Below are positions 8,660 to 17,613 of a stretch of 64,000 nt of DNA, piece after piece. A program made the position numbers and the translations under genes. The notes beneath the pieces are model-generated. The model was not told the DNA's origin, searched no databases, and saw only the letters and a list, made by a program, of their open reading frames with translations. The DNA is from Paenibacillus sp. JCM 10914 (lineage in GTDB: Bacteria > Bacillota > Bacilli > Paenibacillales > Paenibacillaceae). The stretch lies in assembly GCF_001315105.1 (NCBI RefSeq), contig NZ_BAZR01000001.1, positions 558,001-622,000 of the forward strand. The letters run 5' to 3'. Positions within the stretch are counted from its first letter, which is position 1. Each line of letters begins with the position of its first letter.

Positions 8660-9547
8660 ATGGCAAAAATACTCATTTTGGGCGGCACCCGTTTTTTCGG
8701 AAAAAGACTGGTGAACCGTCTCCTGGCGAATGGGGACGAGATTAGCATCTTGACGCGAGGTAACCATCAAGATTCATTTGGCGATGCCGTTCACAGACTG
8801 CTAGTGGACCGGAAAGATTCCGCGGCGCTTAAAGCAGCTGCCGGTAATCAAGATTGGGACGTCGTATACGATAATATATGTTATACTCCGGAAGAAGCCG
8901 CGCAAGCCGCTGATATTTTTACCGGCCGGGTGGGGCAATATGTTCTGACCTCGACACTGTCGGTGTATGATTTTGCCGATCATCCGCTGCGAGAAGAAGA
9001 GTTTGACCCTTATCGGTATCCTGTGATGATGAACGATAAGCAGGAGTACAGTTATAAGGAAGGCAAGCGTCAAGCTGAAGCTGTACTGTTCGGGCGTCAT
9101 AACTTAAATGTGGCTGCCGTGCGCTTTCCGATTGTACTCGGGCCGGATGATTACACAAAGCGCTTGTTGTTCCATATCGAACATGCGGCAGCCGGAGAGC
9201 CGATAGGCTTACCGGATCCCGATGCGGACATCTCGTTCGTTCACGCGGAGGAAGCTGCAGAATTTCTGCAGTGGGCTGGGGATCAGCGCTGGGATGGGCC
9301 AGTGAATGCTTGCTCGAGTGGTTCGATCACCGTGCGAGAGATTATGGCCCTGATTCAGCAAGAGATTGGGAGATCAGTCCCGCTGCAAAACTCGGCAGCT
9401 CCTGATCATATGTCACCGTTCGGCATTCCGAGCAATTGGACGCTCGACCATGCGAAAGCGGCTGACGCGGGATTCCGATTCTGGGATTTGAAGCAGTGGA
9501 TGCCCGCGTTAATTACCGAGCTGGCGGCTGATGTAAAGTTGAATTGA
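8660..9547 (+). CDS. NAD-dependent epimerase/dehydratase-like protein (extended SDR)
   Basis: This 295-residue Rossmann-fold protein has the nucleotide-binding motif LGGTRFFGKRLVNRL at the extreme N-terminus. A Tyr near residue 131 (EYSYKEGKRQAE) gives the YxxxK pair of short-chain dehydrogenases, and RFPIVLGPDDYT fits the extended SDR core. Start ATG 8660 follows AAGGAGG with ideal spacing. Substrate is unknown; proteins of this type are annotated as sugar-nucleotide epimerases, but no sugar-nucleotide genes are nearby. It appears monocistronic or joined to the small gene 65 bases downstream. Confidence 0.85.
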   Translation: MAKILILGGTRFFGKRLVNRLLANGDEISILTRGNHQDSFGDAVHRLLVDRKDSAALKAAAGNQDWDVVYDNICYTPEEAAQAADIFTGRVGQYVLTSTLSVYDFADHPLREEEFDPYRYPVMMNDKQEYSYKEGKRQAEAVLFGRHNLNVAAVRFPIVLGPDDYTKRLLFHIEHAAAGEPIGLPDPDADISFVHAEEAAEFLQWAGDQRWDGPVNACSSGSITVREIMALIQQEIGRSVPLQNSAAPDHMSPFGIPSNWTLDHAKAADAGFRFWDLKQWMPALITELAADVKLN

Positions 9548-9613
9548 CAGGCACAGGTGCTGCATGCTTTTAACGTGCAGTACATGCCAGGCAAGTTTGA
9601 GAGGAAGATGGAT

Positions 9614-9823
9614 ATGACAGACCGATTGGAATCATGGAACCTTCGTGTTCAGGAGATATGCGCACAAGCAGATGTACCGGATGATGCTAAGACAATCATT
9701 CGCGAGATGTATGAAGAAATAAGCAAGTTAGATAAACAGAACCATAGTTTAAGGCGGAACGCTTTGCGAGCATCTTCCAAAGATCGGATGTCCAGCAAAT
9801 TGAAAGATGCATTGATGGAGTAA
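9614..9823 (+). CDS. Small hypothetical helical protein
   Basis: The 69-residue product is rich in charged residues and predicted to be almost all helix (AKTIIREMYEEISKLDKQNHSLRRN looks like a short coiled coil, residues about 25-50). It has no membrane segment or cysteine. Start ATG 9614 was chosen because GAGAGGAAG lies 7-15 bases upstream; ATG 9608 is too close to it. I do not recognise a family. A bidirectional terminator follows. Confidence 0.6.
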   Translation: MTDRLESWNLRVQEICAQADVPDDAKTIIREMYEEISKLDKQNHSLRRNALRASSKDRMSSKLKDALME

Positions 9824-9877
9824 GCATGAGGTCGGGAGCAGGCTCGGTATGAGTTCTTCCCTTTGATTGTTTCACAG

Positions 9878-9928
9878 AATAGGGGTGTCTTGCGAGATGA
9901 TGGATCTGCGCAAGACACCCCTATTTGT
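9878..9928. terminator. Bidirectional terminator
   Basis: A perfect 17-bp stem (9878-9894 with 9909-9925) lies between the small gene and the convergent DUF2627 gene, with TT on both flanks. Confidence 0.88.
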
Positions 9929-9944
9929 GATCGTTAACCATAGC

Positions 9945-10256
9945 TCAGCTTTCCGATGGAGATCCGGACTTCGTGGATGGACGCTTCTTCTTGAAGCGAG
10001 GCCCTACATAATTACGTTTACGGTCGCGGAACAGAATCCACCCACCGAGGAAGCCGACGCCAAGGACAAACAGTGCGACGCCACCCAAAAATGGCAGCCA
10101 TCCGAAAGAGGGATTGGTTACGCTATCGTCCCCGTGAACAGCGATATATAGAAAGATAGCATCTTTCATCATTAGGAAGCCTTTCATTGCCATGAAACCA
10201 GGGATGACAAGGATCAAGATGGCGATGAAGCGGGAAACTAACATTTTCATATTCAT
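9945..10256 (-). CDS. DUF2627 membrane protein (YqzF-like)
   Basis: This 103-residue inner-membrane protein has two hydrophobic segments (about residues 8-30 and 56-80) and a basic C-terminal tail (KRNYVGPRFKKKRPS). It resembles B. subtilis YqzF, which sits next to the bkd operon, and here it is likewise divergent from lpdV. The function of the family is unknown. Start ATG at 10256 gives MNMKMLVSRF. The next gene upstream, lpdV, is on the opposite strand 160 bases away. Confidence 0.82.
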   Translation of the reverse strand: MNMKMLVSRFIAILILVIPGFMAMKGFLMMKDAIFLYIAVHGDDSVTNPSFGWLPFLGGVALFVLGVGFLGGWILFRDRKRNYVGPRFKKKRPSTKSGSPSES

Positions 10257-10349
10257 AAGAGGTACCTTCCTGTCGCAGATAGTGCATAACTATCGTTTAT
10301 CATACCTTTTTCAGGTGTGGATGTCTATTTCGAACCCCTGGCTGCATAT

Positions 10350-10377
10350 TTGTAATCCTCTCAAAAGAGAGTACAAT
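10350..10377 (+). promoter_or_regulatory. Candidate sigma-A promoter of lpdV
   Basis: TTGTAA (10350-10355) and TACAAT (10372-10377) are 16 bases apart, 40 bases before the lpdV start. A short CTCTC-AAAA-GAGAG palindrome lies in the spacer. A weak sigma-54-like element overlaps the same place (10339-10354) but lacks the invariant GC of the -12 box. Confidence 0.5.
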
Positions 10378-10416
10378 AATAGTGAATGACTGGACTTTTT
10401 GATGGAGGTGCCGATT

Positions 10417-11837
10417 GTGGCCATAACTTGTGATGTAGCGATTCTTGGCGGGGGCACGGGCGGATATGTAGCAGCTATCCGTGCTGCCCAGCTTGGTAAG
10501 CATGTAGTGATCATAGAGCAGGACAAAATAGGGGGAACATGTCTTCATCGCGGCTGTATTCCAAGCAAAGCGCTGCTGCGCAGCGCCGAGTTGTATGCCG
10601 ACATGAAGGATAGCGAGTCGTATGGCATTGAGACCGATGGTGTCAGATTGAAGTTTGGGGGCGTGCAGAGGCGCAAAGAAGGCATCGTTGAGAAATTATA
10701 TCAGGGCGTTCAATATTTGATGCGCAAAAATAAAATTACCGTCGTAGAAGGAATAGGCCGAGTTATAGGCCCTTCCATCTTCTCGCCACGAAGCGGCGCT
10801 GTTGCCGTTGAATTACCCGATGGCGAGATGGAGACGGTAGTCCCTACACATCTGATTATTGCCACTGGATCGCGTCCACGTCATCTGGCGGGGCTTGAAG
10901 TGGATGGCATACATATTATGACAAGCGATCATGCCCTGCACATGGACGAGCTTCCTTCCTCCATCGTGATTGTCGGAGGCGGCGTGATCGGTGTGGAATG
11001 GGCGTCGATGCTGAATGATTTCGGTGTGCAGGTTACACTGCTGGAAGCCTCTTCGCAGCTCCTTCCGGCTGAGGATGAAGAGATTGGCCGTGAACTGGAG
11101 AAGCTGTTGAAGAGTAGAGGGGTCGAGGTTATGACCAACATGAAGCTGTTGACTGACAGCTGTGAGATCGTCGATCGGCACGTATCGATTCAGATTGAGC
11201 AAAATGGCGAGTCCAGATCGTTATCCGCGGAAAAACTGCTGCTCTCGGTTGGGAGAGTAGGCAATACAGAGAACATAGGACTCGAGAATACGGATGTCCG
11301 GATAGAGAATGGTTTCATTGCCGTGAATGGAAACATGCAAACAACGGAGCCCCACATTTATGCGATTGGGGATTGTATCGGCGGTCTTCAGCTTGCTCAT
11401 GCGGCCAGCATGAAGGGATTACTGCCGTAAATCACCTCGCCGGAGAGAAGATGGAGTCATATCGAAGCGAATGGATTCCTCGCTGTATTTACACTCGGCC
11501 CGAGGCAGCAAGCGTCGGATTAACCGAGAAACAAGCCAAGGAGCGCGGATATGAGCTTAAGATCGGGAAGTTTCCGTTCTCAGCTATCGGTAAATCCTTA
11601 GTCAACGGGACGAAGGAAGGATTCGTGAAAGTCATTGCCGACAAGCAGACCGAAGATATTCTGGGCGTGCATATGATTGGTCCGCATGTAACGGAGCTGA
11701 TCGGAGAGGCCGCACTCGCGCAAGTGCTGGATGCAACGCCGTGGGAAGTTGGTTCAGCCGTACATGCGCATCCATCCCTTTCCGAAGTCATCGGGGAAGC
11801 GATGCTTGCCGTAGATGGTCGTTCCATTGGAATATAA
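10417..11837 (+). CDS. lpdV: Dihydrolipoyl dehydrogenase E3 of the branched-chain complex (frameshifted as written)
   Basis: E3 reoxidises the lipoyl arms of the branched-chain 2-oxoacid dehydrogenase complex with FAD and NAD. Start GTG 10417 is 6 bases after GGAGGTG. FAD-binding GGGTGGYVAAIRAAQLG is at about residues 11-27, the redox disulfide is in GGTCLHRGCIPSKALL, and the NAD-binding motif is VGGGVIGVEWASML. Near 11409 one C is missing from the expected AGC-CAT-GAA (AASHEGI), so the frame ends at 11430 and the interface domain continues in the next frame to 11837, with the catalytic His-Glu region HAHPSLSEVIGEA intact. Restored length is about 473 residues. It is the first gene of a bkd-type cluster. 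Confidence 0.92.
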
Positions 11838-11934
11838 CTCTTTCGCCTTCTGCTTTTGTGAATCCCTCATTTCTTTTTACGGAGAAAGGGATTATAATAG
11901 CATTAAGCCAAGTCTTAGTACCAGGTTTTAATAC

Positions 11935-11962
11935 TTGATCTGCATACTGCACATTCTATCTT
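11935..11962 (+). promoter_or_regulatory. Weak sigma-A-like promoter before bkdAA
   Basis: TTGATC (11935-11940) and TATCTT (11957-11962) are separated by 16 bases in the 185-base gap between lpdV and bkdAA. The gap has no convincing terminator, so bkdAA may be transcribed both by read-through and from here. Confidence 0.3.
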
Positions 11963-12022
11963 AATTAGCACGGATGTTATTAAGCCTGAATGGATCTTGG
12001 CTCACATAAAGGAGGGATCTCC

Positions 12023-13053
12023 ATGAAAGAACAAGAACAAGAAAAGGTTACAACCAACAACAGGCATGAGCAGCTTGGACTGACCGACGGACAAGTGCTG
12101 GACATGTACAAATATATGGTACTGGCGCGAAAGTTTGATGAACGCAACCTGCTGCTTCAGCGTGCCGGCAAGATTAATTTTCACGTATCGGGTATTGGGC
12201 AGGAGACTGCCAGGTAGCTGCAGCCTTCGCCTTGGATCGCGAGCAGGATTATTTCTTGCCGTATTATCGGGACTATGGGTTTGTTATGGCTGTGGGCATG
12301 ACTCCAAGAGAACTTATGTTATCCGCATTCGCCAAGGCCGAAGATCCGAACAGCGGTGGTCGTCAGATGCCAGGACACTTTGGCAGCAAACGGCTTCGAA
12401 TCGTGACGGGCTCAAGCCCGGTTACGACGCAAGTGCCGCATGCGGTCGGGATTGCACTTGCTGCCAAGATGCAGAAGAAGGAATTCGTAACCTTCGTCAC
12501 GTTCGGTGAAGGCTCGAGCAACCAGGGCGATTTCCATGAAGGTTGTAATTTTGCAGGTGTTCACAAGCTCCCGGTCATCATCATGTGCGAGAATAATCAA
12601 TACGCTATTTCCGTACCGCTTCATAAACAGATTAGCGGTAAGGTGAGTGATCGTGCATTGGGCTATGGATTTCCAGGAATTCGAGTGGATGGCAATGACG
12701 CGCTTGAAGTTTACGCTGCCGTGAAAGAAGCTCGTGAACGCGCAATCAAAGGCGAAGGACCGACCTTAATTGAAGCGATGATGTATCGTTTGTCGCCGCA
12801 TTCAACTTCAGATAATGATTTGGCTTATCGCACGAAGGAAGAGGTTGAAGAGAACTGGAAGAAGGACGGAGTAGCTAGATTCAAGAACTATCTGATCGAT
12901 TGTGGACTATGGGATGAACATCGCGATCAAGATCTGGCTGCTCAACTGAATCTCGAGATTAAAGAAGCAACAGATTCCGCAGATCAAGCTCCGTTTCCGA
13001 AGCCGGAAGATACGCTGCTTCACGTATATGCCGATGTTGAAGGAGGGGCTTAA
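12023..13053 (+). CDS. bkdAA: Branched-chain 2-oxoacid dehydrogenase E1 alpha (frameshifted as written)
   Basis: E1 alpha decarboxylates branched-chain 2-oxoacids with thiamine diphosphate, together with the beta subunit. Start ATG 12023 follows AAAGGAGGG. The ThDP motif is seen in GEGSSNQGDFHEGCNFAGV followed by ENNQYAIS. The phosphorylation-loop equivalent YRLSPHSTSD is also clear. At 12210-12211 one C is missing from GCC-CAG, so the frame stops at 12217 after GIGQETA and resumes one frame over as QVAAAFALDRE. Restored length is about 343 residues, usual for the family. The stop codon is 2 bases before bkdAB. Confidence 0.93.
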
Positions 13054-13055
13054 TC

Positions 13056-14042
13056 ATGGCGGTAATGGAATATATTGATGCGATTCGCCTGGCGATGAAG
13101 GAAGAGATGGAGCGGGACGAATCTGTATTTATACTTGGTGAGGATGTTGGCGTTAAAGGCGGCGTATTCACAACGACCAAAGGGCTGATGGACCAATTCG
13201 GAGAGATGCGGGTGCTGGATACTCCGCTTGCAGAATCCGCGATTGCCGGTGTCGCTATTGGTGCGGCCATGTATGGAATGAAGCCGATAGCGGAAATGCA
13301 ATACTCGGATTTCATGCTGCCAGCAACGAATCAGATCATTAGTGAAGCAGCTAAAATCCGCTATCGCTCAAATAACGACTGGAGCTGCCCAATCGTCGTC
13401 CGAGCGCCAATCGGCGGCGGAATCTTCGGTGGATTGTATCATTCCCAATGTCCGGAATCGATCTTCTTCGGTACACCGGGTCTTAAGATTGTAGCTCCGT
13501 TCTCTGCTTATGATGCAAAAGGTCTGCTAAAGGCGGCTGTGCGCGATCCTGATCCGGTTCTATTCTTTGAGAATAAAAAGTGCTATAAACTCATTACCGG
13601 CGATGTTCCGGATGATGACTATATCGTACCGATCGGCAAAGCGAATCTGCTCCGCGAAGGGGCCGACATTACCGTTATCGGTTACAGCCAGCCATTGCAT
13701 TTCGTCATGCAGGCTGCCGCGGAACTGGAGCAAGAAGAAGGTATAACAGCTCATGTGCTTGATCTAAGAACGCTGCAGCCGCTTGATCAGGAGGCAATCA
13801 TTGAAGCAGCACGTGCGACCGGGAAAGTCCTGATCGTTCACGAAGATAACAAGACCGGTGGCGTTGGGGCGGAAGTATCCGCTATTATCGCTGAGCATTG
13901 CCTGTACGAACTGGATGCACCGATTATGCGCTTGTGTGGTCCGGATGTTCCGGCGATGCCAATCAGTCCTCCAATGGAGAAGTTCTACATGCTGAACAAG
14001 GACAAAGTCAAACAATCTATGCGTCAACTGGCGCTGTATTAA
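13056..14042 (+). CDS. bkdAB: Branched-chain 2-oxoacid dehydrogenase E1 beta
   Basis: This is the intact 328-residue beta subunit that completes the E1 heterotetramer active sites. Diagnostic stretches are FILGEDVGVKGGVFTTTKGL near the N-terminus, DTPLAESAIAG, and the transketolase C-terminal domain from about residue 200 (VIGYSQPLHFVMQAA, HEDNKTGGVGAEVSA). GAAGGAGG lies inside the end of bkdAA and serves as its ribosome site, so the two subunits are translationally linked, which fits equal stoichiometry. Confidence 0.95.
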   Translation: MAVMEYIDAIRLAMKEEMERDESVFILGEDVGVKGGVFTTTKGLMDQFGEMRVLDTPLAESAIAGVAIGAAMYGMKPIAEMQYSDFMLPATNQIISEAAKIRYRSNNDWSCPIVVRAPIGGGIFGGLYHSQCPESIFFGTPGLKIVAPFSAYDAKGLLKAAVRDPDPVLFFENKKCYKLITGDVPDDDYIVPIGKANLLREGADITVIGYSQPLHFVMQAAAELEQEEGITAHVLDLRTLQPLDQEAIIEAARATGKVLIVHEDNKTGGVGAEVSAIIAEHCLYELDAPIMRLCGPDVPAMPISPPMEKFYMLNKDKVKQSMRQLALY

Positions 14043-14061
14043 AGAACAAGGAGATGTTAGC

Positions 14062-15471
14062 ATGACTGATAAACACAATATGAACGATGTTGCGATGCCT
14101 CAGCTGGCAGAATCCCTTGTCTCTGCGACAATCGCCAAATGGTTGAAGAAACCGGGTGACGCTATTGAACAATATGAACCGATCTGCGAAGTCATAACGG
14201 ACAAAGTGAATGCCGAAATTCCGTCCACGATAGATGGGGTTATGGGTGAAATTCTCGCGAACGAAGGGCAAACCGTAAACGTAGGCGAGACGATCTGTAG
14301 AATCGCGGTTACCGGCTCTCGATCTGAAGAAAGTGACGTACCCGATCAAGGCCATGGTTCAACAGGGCAGGCTGCAGCGGATGTAACAGTCGATGCATCG
14401 ATGCGGTTCCGTTACTCTCCGGCCGTCCAAAGCCTGGCTGCCGAACACGGGGTTGATCTGTCACTTGTACAAGGAACCGGGATGGGCGGGAGAATTACGC
14501 GTAAAGATATTCTGTCTTATATTCAACAAGGGGGAACCTCTCGCTCGGGTGCTGCACAATCCAGCCATGCGGCAGCAACCCCGCAAGCAGCCACTGAGAC
14601 GGCTAGTCAAGCATCACCATTCGAAGGACTGCAGCATCAGACTCCGCTGAACCCTTCGCCGCCGATCGGTACCGCCATTCCGAACGTGCGCCATTCTGGT
14701 CTGCATCTGACGGAGTCGCCGAAGATTCCGACGATTGAAGCGGAGGGGGCTGGAAATGGCCGCTCAGAATACTTCATCGATGTTACGCCGATCCGTAATG
14801 CGATTGCCCGCAATATGCGTCAAAGCGTGACGGAAATACCGCATGCTTGGACGATGATTGAGGTTGACGTCACGAACATCGTGCTCCTTCGCAACCAACT
14901 GAAAGATGAGTTCAAGCGGAAGGAAGGCGTGAACCTTACTTACCTTGCGTTCCTGCTCAAAGCTGTCGTCAATGCAATTAAGGACTATCCGATCATGAAC
15001 TCCTTCTGGGCCGTGGACAAAATCGTTGTGAAACGCGATATCAACCTGTCACTGGCCGTGGGAACAGAGGATTCGGTAATGACCCCGGTCATTCATCGGG
15101 CTGATCAGAAGAATATTGCCGGTTTGGCTCGGGAGATCGATGAGCTGGCACGCAAGACACGCGAAGGCAAGCTGACGCTCGATGACATGCAAGGTGGCAC
15201 CTTCACGGTAAACAATACAGGCTCGTTTGGTTCCATTCTGTCTTATCCGGTTATCAACTATCCTCAAGCCGCGATTCTGACTTTCGAATCTATTGTGAAG
15301 AGACCAGTTGTTATTAACGACATGATTGCGGTCCGGTCGATGGCCAACTTATGTTTATCGCTGGATCACCGGATATTGGACGGCGTTATCTGCGGCAGGT
15401 TTTTGCAGCGTGTGAAGGATAATCTGGAAGGATTCAGCCGGATACCAAATTGTACTGAGGGAAGGCGTTAA
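14062..15471 (+). CDS. bkdB: Lipoamide acyltransferase E2 of the branched-chain complex
   Basis: E2 transfers the acyl group from the lipoyl arm to CoA and forms the core of the complex. The 469-residue protein has one N-terminal lipoyl domain with the lipoylation Lys48 in ITDKVNAEIP, a peripheral subunit-binding domain at about 112-150 (YSPAVQSLAAEHGVDL, GRITRKDIL), an Ala/Ser/Gln-rich linker, and a catalytic domain ending in SLDHRILDG, which carries the His-Asp catalytic pair. Start ATG 14062 follows AAGGAG. It is directly followed by lipB, whose product makes the lipoyl cofactor this protein needs. Confidence 0.94.
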   Translation: MTDKHNMNDVAMPQLAESLVSATIAKWLKKPGDAIEQYEPICEVITDKVNAEIPSTIDGVMGEILANEGQTVNVGETICRIAVTGSRSEESDVPDQGHGSTGQAAADVTVDASMRFRYSPAVQSLAAEHGVDLSLVQGTGMGGRITRKDILSYIQQGGTSRSGAAQSSHAAATPQAATETASQASPFEGLQHQTPLNPSPPIGTAIPNVRHSGLHLTESPKIPTIEAEGAGNGRSEYFIDVTPIRNAIARNMRQSVTEIPHAWTMIEVDVTNIVLLRNQLKDEFKRKEGVNLTYLAFLLKAVVNAIKDYPIMNSFWAVDKIVVKRDINLSLAVGTEDSVMTPVIHRADQKNIAGLAREIDELARKTREGKLTLDDMQGGTFTVNNTGSFGSILSYPVINYPQAAILTFESIVKRPVVINDMIAVRSMANLCLSLDHRILDGVICGRFLQRVKDNLEGFSRIPNCTEGRR

Positions 15472-15472
15472 C

Positions 15473-16156
15473 ATGACCAAACCGTTAGACATATCATATA
15501 CACCGACGCTGGATTACGGGGTTGCATGGGAGATGCAGAAGCAGCGAGTTACGTCCATCGACCAGGGGGAGTGTCACGAAAGCTTGATGCTCCTTCAGCA
15601 TCCCCCTACATATACGATGGGTTCGCAGCGGCATCCGGAGCATCTGCTGTTAAGCCGTGAGGAACTTGCGCAGCAGGGCATCGGTTTATTTGAGATTGAT
15701 CGTGGAGGAGACATTACATACCATGGTCCCGGACAGCTTGTAGGTTATCCGCTGTTGGTGCTGGAAGGCGGCAAGGAGCTGGATTTGCACGGGTTTTTAA
15801 GGAATCTGGAGCAGGTCATCATCGACTATCTGGCGTCACACGGTATCGAAGCTGGTCGCAAGCCGGAATATACGGGCGTGTGGGTAGGGGACGCTAAAAT
15901 ATGTGCCATCGGGGTTAAGTTTAATAAATGTCGACACCACCGCGGTTTTATCACAAGTCATGGGTTTGCTTTCAACATCAAGGCGGGGATCTCGAGCTCT
16001 GGTTTCTCAGGCATTATACCGTGCGGTATTCAAGAATATGGTGTGACCTCACTCGAGGATTGTACCGGCCTTACGTTTGAAGTAGAGGAAGTAGCCCGGG
16101 AGATCGTGCCTTACTTCACCCGGGTGTTTCCATACGCAGCGCATTGGCTTAGATGA
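15473..16156 (+). CDS. lipB: Octanoyl-ACP:protein octanoyltransferase LipB
   Basis: LipB transfers octanoate from acyl carrier protein to lipoyl-domain lysines, the first step of lipoate assembly. The 227-residue product has the family signature RGGDITYHGPGQLVGYP, the catalytic Lys in AKICAIG and the catalytic Cys in IIPCGI, plus FITSHGFAFN. It starts one base after the bkdB stop, so it is co-transcribed with the E2 that is its likely substrate. B. subtilis uses the unrelated LipM/LipL route instead; LipB here is a lineage difference. Confidence 0.94.
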   Translation: MTKPLDISYTPTLDYGVAWEMQKQRVTSIDQGECHESLMLLQHPPTYTMGSQRHPEHLLLSREELAQQGIGLFEIDRGGDITYHGPGQLVGYPLLVLEGGKELDLHGFLRNLEQVIIDYLASHGIEAGRKPEYTGVWVGDAKICAIGVKFNKCRHHRGFITSHGFAFNIKAGISSSGFSGIIPCGIQEYGVTSLEDCTGLTFEVEEVAREIVPYFTRVFPYAAHWLR

Positions 16157-16193
16157 ACTCATCATAACAAATGCTGTTATTAGAATCGCAGGA

Positions 16194-16295
16194 TTAGCGC
16201 AAGAACAATGGCTCCAGTACGATCAGAACTGTTGATCCGACCATAGCGAGCAGCATGAGATAGATAACGATACGAAACCACTTTTTACGTTGCAT
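16194..16295 (-). CDS. prli42: Stressosome-associated miniprotein Prli42
   Basis: The product is only 33 residues: a short basic N-terminus (MQRKKWFR), then one membrane helix (IVIYLMLLAMVGSTVLIVL). AAAGGAG is 7 bases upstream of the ATG at 16295, an excellent ribosome site that fixes the start. In length, charge pattern and the STxL in the helix it resembles Prli42, first described in Listeria, where it tethers the stressosome to the membrane. It is convergent with lipB and divergent from the peptidase gene. Assignment rests on these features and on its place near the yqjE homologue. Confidence 0.72.
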   Translation of the reverse strand: MQRKKWFRIVIYLMLLAMVGSTVLIVLEPLFLR

Positions 16296-16404
16296 TGAAT
16301 AACTCCTTTGAAATAAGTTTAATGATAGATTCAAGAACAACATGCATGACAAGCAATAGCATATAAGCATATTGTATCGCATCAGTGAAAGAGAGGGAAG
16401 TGCA

Positions 16405-17532
16405 GTGATCTCAGAAGAGCGAATCATACAGGAATTTATGGAACTGGTTCAGATTGATAGTGAGACGAAATATGAAACAGAGATATCTCGCGTGCTTCAA
16501 GAGAAGTTTGGTGCTTTCGGATTTGAAATTCTGGAAGATGACACGAAGGAACGTACCGGGCACGGAGCAGGCAATCTCATCATGACCTGGGGAGCAGAAG
16601 GAGCTGAACATGCGCCGAAGCTGTTGTTCACGTGTCATATGGATACTGTTGCTCCCGGTGTGGGCATAAAGCCGACGCTAGGCGAGGATGGATGGATCCG
16701 CAGCGATGGTACAACGATACTGGGAGCCGATGATAAGGCAGGGATCGCTGCGTTGTTAGAAGGCATCAGGGTTATCCAGGAACAGAATATTCCACATGGG
16801 CAGATTCAATTCGTCATCACGGTTGGTGAGGAGTCTTCCCTCGTTGGTTCCCGAGCCCTGGATCCTAAGGTACTGGACGCGGATATTGGCTTCGCACTGG
16901 ATTCGAATGGCGAGCTTGGCTCGATCGCGGTAGCTGCGCCAACGCAGGCTAAGATTAAGATGATCATCAAAGGCAAGTCGGCACATGCAGGCGTTAATCC
17001 TGAGGATGGCATCAGCGCCATTCAAGTGGCATCCAAAGCAATCTCCAAGATGAAGCTGGGCCGCATCGATCATGAGACAACGGCGAATATCGGCAAGTTT
17101 CAAGGTGGCGGGGCGACGAACGTGGTATGTGATTATGTACAGATCGACGCCGAAGCGCGAAGTATCGTTCAAGAGAAGGTTGATCAGCAAGTGAATGGAA
17201 TGCGAGAAGCCCTGGAAACCACGGTTCGCGATCATAACGCAAGCTGTGAATTTATCAGTGAGATCGTATATCCAGCCTTTAGTTTCAACGAGCATGATGA
17301 AGTTGTTCAACTGGCCCAGCGGGCGATCCGTAGTCAGGGCCTCACGGCGCGGACGTTCCACTCGGGTGGCGGAAGTGATGCCAACATCTTTAACGGCTTG
17401 GGTGTACCAACCGTGAACCTAGCTATCGGGTACGTAGACATTCATACGACCAAGGAGCGGATCAAGGCCGAGGATCTGGTGAAAGCAGCACAGATTGTTG
17501 TTGGTATTGTTCAGGAAACGGCTAAGAAATAA
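16405..17532 (+). CDS. M20/M42-type metallopeptidase, tripeptidase-like (YqjE)
   Basis: This 375-residue cytoplasmic zinc peptidase resembles B. subtilis YqjE and PepT. Metal-ligand and catalytic stretches are TCHMDTVAPG (His and Asp, about residues 79-88), ILGADDKAG (bridging Asp) and VGEESS (catalytic Glu and ligand Glu). The dimerisation domain lies in the middle (KSAHAGVNPEDG). Start GTG 16405 follows GAGAGGGA by 7 bases and gives MISEERIIQEFMELVQIDSETK, matching the family N-terminus; an upstream TTG is less likely. A strong bidirectional terminator follows. Confidence 0.88.
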   Translation: MISEERIIQEFMELVQIDSETKYETEISRVLQEKFGAFGFEILEDDTKERTGHGAGNLIMTWGAEGAEHAPKLLFTCHMDTVAPGVGIKPTLGEDGWIRSDGTTILGADDKAGIAALLEGIRVIQEQNIPHGQIQFVITVGEESSLVGSRALDPKVLDADIGFALDSNGELGSIAVAAPTQAKIKMIIKGKSAHAGVNPEDGISAIQVASKAISKMKLGRIDHETTANIGKFQGGGATNVVCDYVQIDAEARSIVQEKVDQQVNGMREALETTVRDHNASCEFISEIVYPAFSFNEHDEVVQLAQRAIRSQGLTARTFHSGGGSDANIFNGLGVPTVNLAIGYVDIHTTKERIKAEDLVKAAQIVVGIVQETAKK

Positions 17533-17553
17533 GGGAGTTAGCGTGACTATACG

Positions 17554-17603
17554 AATAAGCCTGAATGTAATGGATCGCGTTCATTACATTCAGGCTTATT
17601 ATA
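17554..17603. terminator. Bidirectional terminator
   Basis: A perfect 19-bp stem (17554-17572 with 17582-17600) sits between the peptidase gene and the convergent TPR gene. Confidence 0.9.
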
Positions 17604-17613
17604 TTTCTGTACA

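Noticed and set aside
8551..8745. 64-codon frame overlapping the start of the epimerase gene
   Set aside because: It overlaps the well-supported gene and its ribosome site in another frame and has no conserved features.
10339..10354. Sigma-54-like TGGCTG-N5-TTGTA before lpdV, tempting because bkd is SigL-dependent in B. subtilis
   Set aside because: The invariant GC of the -12 element is missing, no bkdR is nearby, and a good sigma-A promoter overlaps the site.
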